Translations under genes and position numbers: made by a program | Notes under the pieces: generated by a model | Told to the model about the DNA's origin: nothing | The model's database searches: none | The model's input: only the letters and a program-made list of their open reading frames with translations | In this document: positions 26,583-34,986 of the stretch, piece by piece | Layout: each line of letters begins with the position of its first letter | Numbering within the stretch: the stretch's first letter is position 1 | From: JAGVUD01 sp052033935 | GTDB taxonomy: Bacteria > Armatimonadota > UBA5829 > DSUL01 | DNA length: 64,000 bases | NCBI GenBank assembly: GCA_052033935.1 | Contig: JBPOJE010000007.1 | Location: forward strand, 1-64,000 | Direction: 5' to 3'

Positions 26583-27201
26583 ACCCAGTCCCACTACTGC
26601 TCCCTCGCTGGCTTCTGATCTTCGCTTTATCGTGGATCTGGTGAAGCCGTGCAGCACAGTGCTCGACCTCGGCTGCGGGTCGGGCGATCTGCTGAAGGAA
26701 CTTCAGGTCCGCAAGAAGGTGTTCCCGCAGGGCGTGGAAATCTCGGAGGAATGCATTCAGGACTGCGTTTCGAAAGGCCTCCCGGTGTTCCACGGGAACC
26801 TCGACGAGGGCCTGGCCGACTTCGACGACCAGGTGCTGGATTACGTGATCCTCGCCAATGTCATCCAGGTTCTCCGCCAGCCCGACATGCTGATACGTGA
26901 GGCTGCACGCGTCGGCAGGCAGGTGATTCTCAGCTTCCCGAACTTCGCATTTGTCTGTGCGCGGCTGCAGCTAGGGCTGAAGGGCCGGATGCCGCGCACG
27001 CACCGCCTGCCCTACGAATGGTACGATAGTCCGAACATCCACCTGACCACCATCAAAGACTTCGACGAGTTGTGCCGTTCACAGGGCTTCCGGGTCGTGG
27101 ATCGCACATTCCTGAGGACGTCTGGCGCGACCTGCCGCCGTGTGCGTTTCATGCCGAATCTCCTCGCCGATCAGGCAATCTATGTCATATCGCGCGGATA
27201 A
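26575..27201 (+). CDS. metW: MetW-like methyltransferase
   Basis: A 208-aa SAM-dependent-methyltransferase-fold protein of the MetW family, which normally follows metX and is thought to aid or regulate methionine synthesis. The SAM motif VLDLGCGSGDLLKEL is at about residues 29-43, and the MetW-type segments LDYVILANVIQVLRQP and LSFPNFAFVCARLQL follow. The TTG start at 26575 overlaps the metX stop, so it is translationally coupled. The order metY-metX-metW is typical of methionine operons. Confidence 0.9.
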   Translation: MSEPSPTTAPSLASDLRFIVDLVKPCSTVLDLGCGSGDLLKELQVRKKVFPQGVEISEECIQDCVSKGLPVFHGNLDEGLADFDDQVLDYVILANVIQVLRQPDMLIREAARVGRQVILSFPNFAFVCARLQLGLKGRMPRTHRLPYEWYDSPNIHLTTIKDFDELCRSQGFRVVDRTFLRTSGATCRRVRFMPNLLADQAIYVISRG

Positions 27202-27239
27202 GAAGCGGCAGGCGGGTTTCGGAAAGCCGTGACTTGCGC

Positions 27240-27245
27240 TATAGT
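27240..27245 (+). promoter_or_regulatory. -10 box for the small basic protein gene
   Basis: TATAGT lies 34 bp before the ATG at 27280. The -35 region is poor (TTTCGG). The match to the pattern before other genes here supports it. Confidence 0.4.
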
Positions 27246-27279
27246 ACTGTCCGGGCGTAGATGCCCGATGGAGGCAGAT

Positions 27280-27465
27280 ATGGCAGCAGAAGAGAAGCCG
27301 GGAAGGGGTCAGGAGAAACAGGATCCCGAAGGGGCCCCTCTGAACAGGGCTGAACGGAGGGCACGGGCGCGCCGCAAGAAGCCGGCGGATGCCGGAGAAG
27401 AGCGCCACGCGCCGACCATGAAGGAGATCTTCTCCCGCAAGCGCTCGCCGTTCTCCAACAGCTAG
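27280..27465 (+). CDS. Small highly charged protein
   Basis: A 61-aa cytosolic protein that I do not recognise. It is very rich in Lys, Arg and Glu (NRAERRARARRKKPAD in the middle) and probably partly disordered, with a short C-terminal motif MKEIFSRKRSPFSNS. Start ATG 27280 has GGAGG 6 nt upstream and a TATAGT box before that. It lies between metW and the convergent helicase gene. Its charge would suit nucleic-acid or ribosome contact, but this is a guess. Confidence 0.5.
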   Translation: MAAEEKPGRGQEKQDPEGAPLNRAERRARARRKKPADAGEERHAPTMKEIFSRKRSPFSNS

Positions 27466-27478
27466 GCGACCGAAGGCA

Positions 27479-30400
27479 TCAACTGAAGAGCGCTCGAACG
27501 TCGCTGTCTGTCAACGACTTGAAGAACCCGCTCTCGGTGGAAACGAGCCGGTCCACGAGAGCACGCTTGCGCTCCTGGAGTTTCAGCATCTTCTCCTCAA
27601 CGGTATCGCGGGCAATCAGCTTGTGGACGAATACGGGCTTGTCCTGTCCGATTCTGTGGGTGCGGTCGCTTGCCTGCCGCTCCACTGCCGGGTTCCACCA
27701 GGGATCCAGATGGATCACGTAGTCCGCGACCGTTAGATTCAGCCCCACCCCACCCGCCTTCAGGCTGATCAGAAAGAACGGGATGTCCGCGTTGGCCTGG
27801 AACTCGTCTATTCGCTCCTGCCTGTTCTGCGTCTGCCCGTCCAGATACTGGTAGGGAATGCCCATCTGCTTCAGAGCCTTCCGGACCAGCCGCAGCATCT
27901 GCACAAACTGCGAGAACACCAGTGCTTTGTGCCCCGACGAGCGCAGCGTTTCCAGCGTCTCCAGCAGAACGCCCATTTTGGCAGATTCACCCTTGTAGCC
28001 TGACTCGACGAGTTGCGGATGAATGGATATCTGACGCAGGCGCAGCAGGCCCTCCAGTATCCGCATGCGGGCTCCACCCAGGCCCTTCTCTTCGATGAGG
28101 CCAAGCAGCATGCCACGGTAATGCTCGCGGTACTTGTCGTAGAGCTTGCGCTGCTGGGTGTCGAGGTCGCAGAAGACAACGCGCTCGGTCCGCGCTGGCA
28201 ACTCGGGGGCTACCTGCTCCTTCGTCCTGCGCAGTATGAACGGGCGAACGAGGGATCGAAGGTACTCCGCCGTTGGCTCGTGGTTCCTGCGCTCGATGGG
28301 GACGGCAAACTCACGCCTGAAGTAGTCGAGCGATCCCAGCATGCCCGGGTTCAGAAAAGCGAATTGGCTCCACAACTCAACCGTCGAGTTCTCGACGGGA
28401 GTCCCTGTCAGCGATATTCTTTGTAGCCCCTGAAGGCGCCGTGCAGCGCGCGCCGTCAGGGACTGCGGGTTCTTGATCGCCTGCGACTCGTCCAGAATAA
28501 TGCAACGGAAGACACAGGACTTCAGAATCTCAATGTCGCGGAGCATCACCCCATAGGTCGTCAGCACGAGATCGTAGCCGTCAAATGCGCGCAAGTCACG
28601 CAGACGATCGCTGTCGGTATGCTGAAGAACTCTGAGGCCGGGGGCAAAACGGGCGGCCTCGCGCTGCCAGTTTGTCAGAAGCGAGCGCCGCACCACCACC
28701 AGCGATGGCTGATGCTCTGGCTCAGCCTCACGCAGCGATTCGAGGAACGCCAGTGCCTGAATCGTCTTGCCGAGGCCCATATCATCGGCGAGACAGCCGC
28801 CGAACCTGTACTCGCGCAGGAAGTGCAGCCAGTCGTACCCATGCTTCTGATAGTGGCGCATCTCGCCGGTGAACCCGTCCGGGGGCTGCTTCGGCTCAAT
28901 GGCGCTAAAACCGCGCAGCTTCGCCAGCCGCGACTGAAACTCCGCGTCGAGGCGGTCCTGGTCTTCCTCCTCGACGATATGATCGAGAATCAAGGCCTGC
29001 GCGTTGGTCAGTCGAAGCCCTTCGCCAGCCTCGGCCCCCGCGTCGAAAAGGTGGCGGTATTTTTCCAGCCATTCCCGGGGTATCTCTCCGATCGAGCCGT
29101 CCATGAGCTTTACGTAGCGCTCGCGCTTGCGAACTGCCGTGCGAAGCGCCTTGAGGCTCGCGGAGGTGTCGCCGAAAGATATCTCGGCGTGGAGGTCGAA
29201 CCAGTCTATTCCGGAAGCAACGCTGAAGGAGATTGATGGGCGGGAGCGGTTGACGCGCACTGACTGCAGATTCTCCTCGCCATAGACCTCGTAGCCTGCC
29301 GCGGCAATACGCGGAATGTAGTGAATGAGGAACTCTGCAGGTGATACCGCCTGACGCAAGGCGAAATGGCCCGGGGGCTGGCCCCGTTTGAGGCCGTGAC
29401 TCGAAAGCGCCTTCCAGGCCGCCTGCTCGTCCGCGCTGGAGCGATGCACGCGGCACACTCGTTTCTGGCTGTCTCGCCGGTACGACACGGCGGGATAGGC
29501 GGGGTCGAAGGCAAACTCCATGCCGTCGTAAGCAAAGCGAAGCTCCGCAGTAAATGTCTGCTGCACCTCGCTGATGTAGATGCGTCCGGCCAGCCGTGCG
29601 CGCACGTCGTGCCACTCCCACGTTCCTTCTCCGCAAACACGCACCCGCGCGGATATCGGCGCCAGATACTCCTCCACGAACGAATCCTGCTCCGATTCGG
29701 GAATGACCAGATCGTTCTGGCGCGAGAGCACAGTCAGCGTGGCCTCGTTGCAGTCCACCTGCGCGACCACGTTTCCCGCGCGCACCCAGATGGGCGAACT
29801 GCACAGGAACTCGATCTTCTCGCGCCGCAGAGAGACGGCGGTCCCATTAATCATGATGTGCGGCTCCAGCCTCAGCGCGCCATCTTCCTCACGAATCTCC
29901 AGCGCCATTTCCGCCATGCTTTCATTTACGCAAAGTCGCTGCTCAAAAGGAGATTCGAACGTGCCCCTGTAGAGGAGAGCGTTGGCCAGAAGAGGCAGTG
30001 TCGCCGTCAGGCTTCTGTCGGTGGTGACCCAGCGCCTTCGCTCGTCGAGCAGAATCCGCACTGCCGTGATATGCTCCGCGTTCGCAATGAGCCCCGCCAG
30101 GCTGCCCGCGGGCAGCGATAGAATCTGATGGGCGCCGCACTCGGCGCCACCACGCTCGATGAGGGCCGCGACCTGCTCGCAGTCGCCGCGATCTTCCCCG
30201 GCAAGCCCATCGCAAGCAATACCGTACGGCACGATATCAAAATCCGGAGGGTTGCTCTGAATGCTAAACGCAAGTGCTTGTGGACGCGCCTTGCCTCGTG
30301 GCGGAGAGGCTTTGATCGTCTCATCGAGAATATCGCGCCACGACGGTCTGCATGCCGCCTTGAAGTGGTCGTGAATCTCCAGAATGGCGGCCACTTTGTG

Positions 30401-30667
30401 CTTACACCATTCCTCCGGCCTTTCCTGGCTATGCGGGCAGGCACATGTGAAGGTCAGGAAATCGGCGCTCTCGCTGTGGAGTGTTACGGTGACTTCATAA
30501 ACTCGGTCGTGACTGCCTTCAACTTCCACCACGGCGTAGTTCTGGTTGGCACGGAGAATCCTTGCCCTACCCTGTTGGTGGTACGCGCTTCCGCGGCGCA
30601 CTATGGAGACGGGTGCGCTGCTCAGCAGGTAATAGACGTTCACGTTGACAAGCGAGCGGGAAGCCAT
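27479..30667 (-). CDS. SWIM-domain SNF2-family helicase
   Basis: A 1062-aa SNF2-type ATP-dependent DNA translocase. A SWIM zinc finger occurs near the N-terminus (C75-x-C77-x10-C88-x-H90). A long beta-rich middle region (about 150-560) precedes the helicase core. Walker A is DDMGLGKTIQ near residue 629, the DExx box is DESQAIKNP near 724, and motif V/VI is seen in LKAGGVGLNLT and DRTHRIGQDKPV near the C-terminus. This is the architecture of bacterial HelZ/RapA-related SWIM-SNF2 proteins, linked to transcription or DNA repair. It stands alone, convergent to the small protein gene, with an inverted repeat just before its start. Confidence 0.9.
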   Translation of the reverse strand: MASRSLVNVNVYYLLSSAPVSIVRRGSAYHQQGRARILRANQNYAVVEVEGSHDRVYEVTVTLHSESADFLTFTCACPHSQERPEEWCKHKVAAILEIHDHFKAACRPSWRDILDETIKASPPRGKARPQALAFSIQSNPPDFDIVPYGIACDGLAGEDRGDCEQVAALIERGGAECGAHQILSLPAGSLAGLIANAEHITAVRILLDERRRWVTTDRSLTATLPLLANALLYRGTFESPFEQRLCVNESMAEMALEIREEDGALRLEPHIMINGTAVSLRREKIEFLCSSPIWVRAGNVVAQVDCNEATLTVLSRQNDLVIPESEQDSFVEEYLAPISARVRVCGEGTWEWHDVRARLAGRIYISEVQQTFTAELRFAYDGMEFAFDPAYPAVSYRRDSQKRVCRVHRSSADEQAAWKALSSHGLKRGQPPGHFALRQAVSPAEFLIHYIPRIAAAGYEVYGEENLQSVRVNRSRPSISFSVASGIDWFDLHAEISFGDTSASLKALRTAVRKRERYVKLMDGSIGEIPREWLEKYRHLFDAGAEAGEGLRLTNAQALILDHIVEEEDQDRLDAEFQSRLAKLRGFSAIEPKQPPDGFTGEMRHYQKHGYDWLHFLREYRFGGCLADDMGLGKTIQALAFLESLREAEPEHQPSLVVVRRSLLTNWQREAARFAPGLRVLQHTDSDRLRDLRAFDGYDLVLTTYGVMLRDIEILKSCVFRCIILDESQAIKNPQSLTARAARRLQGLQRISLTGTPVENSTVELWSQFAFLNPGMLGSLDYFRREFAVPIERRNHEPTAEYLRSLVRPFILRRTKEQVAPELPARTERVVFCDLDTQQRKLYDKYREHYRGMLLGLIEEKGLGGARMRILEGLLRLRQISIHPQLVESGYKGESAKMGVLLETLETLRSSGHKALVFSQFVQMLRLVRKALKQMGIPYQYLDGQTQNRQERIDEFQANADIPFFLISLKAGGVGLNLTVADYVIHLDPWWNPAVERQASDRTHRIGQDKPVFVHKLIARDTVEEKMLKLQERKRALVDRLVSTESGFFKSLTDSDVRALFS

Positions 30668-30682
30668 CCCTTAATTATGCAA

Positions 30683-30700
30683 CGAGTCGTGCGTGACTCG
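30683..30700. repeat. Inverted repeat upstream of the SNF2 gene
   Basis: CGAGTC and GACTCG form a perfect 6-bp inverted repeat with a 6-nt spacer, ending 15 bp before the SNF2 ATG. A CATAAT-like box lies between it and the start. It could be an operator or a small 5' hairpin. The rest of the 259-bp gap (30668-30926) holds only the promoter of the next gene. Confidence 0.4.
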
Positions 30701-30854
30701 CCTCATTGTAGGCAAATCAACCTCCTTTGAAGGCAGTTGCAGTAGGGACAGTGCTGGGAGTTCTGATGCCCGCGATGACTCGCGGCTCTAGGCCCCGATG
30801 AAAGTTAACATGGGAAATCGCGACTGGCTTTCACGGTATCCCTCCGTGCATCCC

Positions 30855-30883
30855 GCGACACCGGCGCCATGAGGGTGTAGAAT
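30855..30883 (+). promoter_or_regulatory. Promoter of the lyxose-isomerase-like gene
   Basis: GCGACA (30855-30860) and TAGAAT (30878-30883) are 17 bp apart. The leader holds AGGAGGA at 30906-30912, 14 nt before the ATG. Confidence 0.5.
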
Positions 30884-30926
30884 AGACTCAACGCTCCAGC
30901 GATACAGGAGGACCCAAAACACAGAT

Positions 30927-31463
30927 ATGAAACGGAGTGAGATTCGCCGGGCGCAGCAGCGCGCCCTTGAGTATTTCGACAAGGCGGGCATTGTCCTGAC
31001 TGACGAGGAGAGGACGCGAATCGAGGTGGCGGACTTTGGTCTGGGCGACCTCGATATGCAGGGACTCGAGATACTGACCTACGTGAACACCGAGCGGTGC
31101 TGTGCCAAGGAACTCGTGCTGTTTCCCGGACAGACGTGTCCGGAGCACCTCCATCCCCCGGTCGCGGGCGAACCGGGCAAGGAAGAGACATTCCGCTGCC
31201 GCTGGGGTGAAGTGTTTCTGTATGTTGACGGCACGCCGAGTGAGGCCATCAGCGTGGATCCTCCCACGAAGTGGTGCCGGGTGAGGAAGGAGATCATCCT
31301 CAGGCCGGGCGGCCAGTACACGCTCGAGCCTGGCACTAAGCACTGGTTCAAGGCGGGTCCGGAAGGCGCGGTTGTTTCGGAGTTCTCCACTTGCAGCCGC
31401 GACGATTCCGACATCTTCACCGATCCGGGAGTCGTCCGGGAGCCGCTGATCGAGGAAGATTGA
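30927..31463 (+). CDS. D-lyxose ketol-isomerase family cupin
   Basis: A 178-aa cupin matching the D-lyxose isomerase family, which interconverts D-lyxose and D-xylulose (or mannose and fructose). The metal-binding cupin histidines and Glu are visible in CPEHLHPP (two His), KEETFRCRWGEV (Glu) and PGTKHWFKAG (third His). The N-terminal segment MKRSEIRRAQQRALEYFDKA is also typical. It is followed 40 bp on by an epimerase gene and then an SGNH hydrolase, suggesting use of plant-derived sugars. Actual substrate untested. Confidence 0.82.
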   Translation: MKRSEIRRAQQRALEYFDKAGIVLTDEERTRIEVADFGLGDLDMQGLEILTYVNTERCCAKELVLFPGQTCPEHLHPPVAGEPGKEETFRCRWGEVFLYVDGTPSEAISVDPPTKWCRVRKEIILRPGGQYTLEPGTKHWFKAGPEGAVVSEFSTCSRDDSDIFTDPGVVREPLIEED

Positions 31464-31503
31464 GGCAGCACGATAGCCGGAACATTGCCGGGATAGCACG
31501 CTG

Positions 31504-32235
31504 ATGCGGACGCTGCTTGTGACCGGCGCCGCGGGGCGGATTGGAACAGCCTTCGTGCGCGCCAATGCCGGGCGCTACACGTTCAGGCTGACCGATCTGC
31601 GGAGGCCCGAGGGCGCGTCTCAGGGAGATTGGATTATCGGCGATCTGAGCGATCCGGAAGTAGCCCGGGCAGGGGTGGCAGGATGCGACAGCGTGCTTCA
31701 TCTGGCAGCGAACGCTCAACCTATGGCCAGCTTTGATATACTTCTACCGGCGAATGTTATATCACCATATACAGTGATGCAGGCGGCGCTAGAAGCCGGG
31801 GTGCGCCGACTTGTGTTCGCTTCCAGCATCCAGACCGTGTACGGCTACCCTGCGATTCCGCCGCCCGGGCCGGATGCTGCACCGAGGCCGGTCAATCTCT
31901 ACGGCGCAAGCAAGGCGTGGGGCGAAGCGCTCTGCTCCGCCTACAGTCATCAAGGCCTGTCCTGCTGCGTGGTCCGCATCGGCGCGGTGGTGCACGAGGG
32001 CGTCCGCAGGTGGTGCCCGAGCCCCGAACTGGCGAAGGAAATCGTTTACGAGGCCGATGCCGTTCAACTGCTTGGGCTCGCCCTCGACGCCGAAGACCGT
32101 CCGCCCTTCGAACTTTATTACGCTCTCAGCGAGCATCCGGACAACCGGGAGCATGTCGAAATTGCGCGCAGGCAACTCGGATACCGCCCGTGCGCGGTCG
32201 TCTGCCCACCCGAAGAGAGCCAGGGCAATCCGTGA
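31504..32235 (+). CDS. NAD-dependent sugar epimerase/dehydratase
   Basis: A 243-aa extended-SDR protein. The NAD-binding motif is TGAAGRIG (residues 7-14). The catalytic Tyr-Lys pair is in NLYGASKAWGE, and the Ser/Thr site in RLVFASSIQTVYG. Its short length resembles uronate dehydrogenases and related sugar-acid oxidoreductases more than nucleotide-sugar epimerases. The gene follows the lyxose-isomerase-like cupin closely, so the two probably share a pathway of sugar or sugar-acid conversion. Confidence 0.75.
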   Translation: MRTLLVTGAAGRIGTAFVRANAGRYTFRLTDLRRPEGASQGDWIIGDLSDPEVARAGVAGCDSVLHLAANAQPMASFDILLPANVISPYTVMQAALEAGVRRLVFASSIQTVYGYPAIPPPGPDAAPRPVNLYGASKAWGEALCSAYSHQGLSCCVVRIGAVVHEGVRRWCPSPELAKEIVYEADAVQLLGLALDAEDRPPFELYYALSEHPDNREHVEIARRQLGYRPCAVVCPPEESQGNP

Positions 32236-32290
32236 GACGGCCTGTCGCCCTGTTCATGCGAACAGCCCCTCAGCAAGCAGGCATCCCCTC

Positions 32291-32317
32291 TTGCCTCAGC
32301 CGGGTTTGGAGTATAAT
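32291..32317 (+). promoter_or_regulatory. Promoter of the SGNH hydrolase gene
   Basis: A perfect TATAAT (32312-32317) with TTGCCT 15 bp upstream. The leader to ATG 32432 would be about 108 nt. A 6-bp hairpin (CTGTTC/GAACAG, 32250-32265) upstream could end the preceding transcript, but it lacks a U tract. Confidence 0.5.
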
Positions 32318-32431
32318 CCAGCGAGCTTCAGCCCCCGCCGCCTGCGCGTTTCCCGGCGGGCATCAGGCTTGAGCCGCTTCACAATGCATAAACCGGTCAC
32401 CCGGAGAACGAGTCCCTACAGGAGAAACCTC

Positions 32432-33757
32432 ATGATACTTGCTGTGATTTCCGCTGTCGCCGCATCTTGCGCCGGCGATCCCGGTCCCGCGATTCAACTG
32501 GCTGGAAAGTGGCAGGTCCGTGTTATGCCGCAGGTGGTCAGTGCCGGCGGCAGGCGGGTGACGATTGATGAGCCTGTAACCCTTCGTGTTGACCCCGCGC
32601 CGAAAGTGCGTGTTCGCGATGAACGCTATGACAATCTGCCGCTGTTCAACGCGCAGGCTCCGGAATGGGCGAAGGGCTTTCGCATCTTCGGGGTGCGCAA
32701 TGTGGAGATCACAGAGCCAGGGCTGCTGGATCCGGCCAGCCTGCGCGTGAAGTCAGGGCCAGGGAACGCACCCGCCTATGTGCTCGGCAAGGACTACCAG
32801 CTTGACGGCAAGTGGGGCCAGTTCGGACGGCTTGAGGGCGGCTCCATTCCGGAGGACGGCTCCGTCTGGCTGGACTACGACCACGGCATCGGCCGTATTG
32901 ACAGCATCTTCGTGGATGCGTCTGGCAAGGTGACGCTGCGCAAGGGCAAACCTGTTGTCTCCATCCCCGTTCCGCCGGAGGCGAAGGCTGGCGAGAAACG
33001 GCTGGCGAACATCTGGGTAGAGGGGCGTCTTCCGGCCCTGAAGCAGGACAGCCTCTACCCTATCATTGAGGAGAGCTACCCCGTTCCAAAGCACGAAGGG
33101 CCCCCGCCGGCGGCCACGCTTCTGCCCAAAACGTGGGCGAAGCTGCAGAGCGGGCAGAAGGTGACTATCATCGCCTGGGGAGACAGTGTCACGGCCGGCG
33201 GCAACACCAGTGATGACGCTCACAGATATCAGCATCAGTTTCTGGATTTGCTGCGCAAGTGCTTCCCGAAGTCCGATATTCAGCTCACAACCGTTGCCTG
33301 GGGCGGCCGCACGTCAGACAACTTCCTGAACGAGCCGACGGGATCTCAATATAACTTCAAGGAGAAGGTGTTGGATCCGCACGTGGATCTGATCGTGATG
33401 GAGTTTGTCAACGACGCGTGGATGAAGCCGGAGGACGTACGGAAGAAGTACGCGTATCTCCAGGAGCGCTTCAAAGAAGTGGGCTCGGAGTGGGTCATCC
33501 TTACCCCGCACTTCGTGAAGCCGGACTGGATGGGCAAAGACACTCCGCGGCTCAACACCGACCCACGGCCCTACGTGGCAGGACTCCGGCAGTTCGCATG
33601 GGAAAACAAAGTGGCACTCGCCGATGCCTCGCTGCGCTGGGGCCACCTGCTGCAGCAAGGCATTCCCTACCCCACGCTGCTGGCGAACAGCATCAACCAC
33701 CCGGACGATCGCGGGCACGAGCTGTTTGCTCTGTCGCTGATGGAGCTTTTCCAGTAG
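32432..33757 (+). CDS. SGNH/GDSL hydrolase, probably secreted
   Basis: A 441-aa protein whose C-terminal half is an SGNH esterase. Block I is WGDSVTAGGN (Ser near residue 251), block II AWGGRTS, block III FVNDAW (Asn), and block V NHPDDRGHELF (Asp and His). The N-terminal 220 residues are a beta-rich accessory domain. A short hydrophobic N-terminus (MILAVISAVAASCAG) could be a signal peptide, possibly a lipobox at ASCAG. ATG 32432 has AGGAG 8 nt upstream; ATG 32384 is in frame but has no such site. It likely deacylates a carbohydrate such as acetylated polysaccharide. Confidence 0.82.
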   Translation: MILAVISAVAASCAGDPGPAIQLAGKWQVRVMPQVVSAGGRRVTIDEPVTLRVDPAPKVRVRDERYDNLPLFNAQAPEWAKGFRIFGVRNVEITEPGLLDPASLRVKSGPGNAPAYVLGKDYQLDGKWGQFGRLEGGSIPEDGSVWLDYDHGIGRIDSIFVDASGKVTLRKGKPVVSIPVPPEAKAGEKRLANIWVEGRLPALKQDSLYPIIEESYPVPKHEGPPPAATLLPKTWAKLQSGQKVTIIAWGDSVTAGGNTSDDAHRYQHQFLDLLRKCFPKSDIQLTTVAWGGRTSDNFLNEPTGSQYNFKEKVLDPHVDLIVMEFVNDAWMKPEDVRKKYAYLQERFKEVGSEWVILTPHFVKPDWMGKDTPRLNTDPRPYVAGLRQFAWENKVALADASLRWGHLLQQGIPYPTLLANSINHPDDRGHELFALSLMELFQ

Positions 33758-33767
33758 GCGGTACGGG

Positions 33768-33797
33768 TTCCGTCCGTTCCCAGTTTTGTGGTATAAA
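33768..33797 (+). promoter_or_regulatory. Promoter of the metK-priA-def-fmt operon
   Basis: TTCCGT (33768-33773) and TATAAA (33792-33797) are 18 bp apart. The leader is about 20 nt and contains AAGGAGG at 33811-33817, 5 nt before the TTG start. There is no SAM riboswitch. Confidence 0.55.
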
Positions 33798-33822
33798 GAG
33801 CAGAGCCTTTAAGGAGGACATT

Positions 33823-34986
33823 TTGAGCAAAAAGTACCTATTCTCCAGCGAGTCCGTCACCGAGGGGCATCCCGACAAGCTCGCGGACCAGATTTCCGAC
33901 TCCATAGTGGACGCCATGATCGAGGCCGACCCTATGTCTCGTGTGGCTTGCGAAACCCTGCTGACGACGGGGCTTGTTCTGGTTTCAGGCGAGGTGACAA
34001 CCAAAGCTGTTGTTGACATTCCCAGTATTGTGCGGCGCGTGCTGCGCAAGGTCGGTTATACCGACGCGAAGATGGGCATTGACGGAGACACCTGCAGCGT
34101 CCTGACTGCCATACACGGGCAGTCTCCGGACATCGCCATGGGCGTGGATACCGGTGGAGCCGGCGATCAGGGCATGATGTTCGGGTATGCCTGCAACGAG
34201 ACCCCCGAATTGATGCCGATGCCGATCATGCTGGCGCACAGGCTGTCGCGGCAGCTTGCCGAGGTGCGGCGTGCCGGCAGCGTGGACTACCTGCGTCCCG
34301 ACGGCAAGTCGCAGGTCACGGTGCAGTACGAAGATGACAAGCCTGTGCGGATAGACAAGATCGTCGTCTCCGCCCAGCACCATCCGGAGGTGAGCCAGGA
34401 GACGATCAGGGCTGATGTCATCGAACAGGTGATCAAGCCGATCGTTCCGCCGGAGTATCTCGACAGCGGCACGCAGTACTTTGTGAATCCCACCGGATCG
34501 TTTGAGGTCGGCGGGCCGAACGGAGACACCGGCCTCACCGGCAGGAAGATCATCGTGGATACCTACGGAGGCACGGGTCGGCACGGCGGCGGTGCGTTCT
34601 CGGGCAAGGACCCGACGAAGGTGGACCGCTCGGCGGCATATATGATGCGATACATCGCCAAGAACGTGGTTGCCGCGGGGCTTGCGGACCGCTGTGAGAT
34701 ACAGGTCGCGTATGCCATCGGCGAAGCCCAGCCCATGAACGTCGTCGTTGACAGCTTCGGCACAGCGAAGATCTCTGAAGAGAATATCTCCGAGCTTGTC
34801 CTGAAGCATTTCGACCTGACGCCGAGAGGCATCATCAACCACCTGAACCTCCACAGGCCGATCTATGCGCAGGTGGCCAGCTACGGGCATTTCGGCCGCG
34901 ATGACCTTGATCTCACCTGGGAGCGCAAAGACATGGCCGACACGCTTCGCAAGGAGGCCGGTCTGAGCGCCGCCCCGGGCGCGTAG
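33823..34986 (+). CDS. metK: S-adenosylmethionine synthetase
   Basis: A 387-aa tetrameric cytosolic enzyme that makes SAM from methionine and ATP. The signatures are SVTEGHPDKLADQISD (near residue 10), the GAGDQGMMFGYA hexapeptide region (near 115) and GGGAFSGKDPTKVDRSAAY (near 260). The start is TTG 33823, preceded by AAGGAGG. The upstream in-frame residues belong to the SGNH gene region and are not MetK-like. The stop is directly followed by the ATG of priA. Confidence 0.96.
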   Translation: MSKKYLFSSESVTEGHPDKLADQISDSIVDAMIEADPMSRVACETLLTTGLVLVSGEVTTKAVVDIPSIVRRVLRKVGYTDAKMGIDGDTCSVLTAIHGQSPDIAMGVDTGGAGDQGMMFGYACNETPELMPMPIMLAHRLSRQLAEVRRAGSVDYLRPDGKSQVTVQYEDDKPVRIDKIVVSAQHHPEVSQETIRADVIEQVIKPIVPPEYLDSGTQYFVNPTGSFEVGGPNGDTGLTGRKIIVDTYGGTGRHGGGAFSGKDPTKVDRSAAYMMRYIAKNVVAAGLADRCEIQVAYAIGEAQPMNVVVDSFGTAKISEENISELVLKHFDLTPRGIINHLNLHRPIYAQVASYGHFGRDDLDLTWERKDMADTLRKEAGLSAAPGA

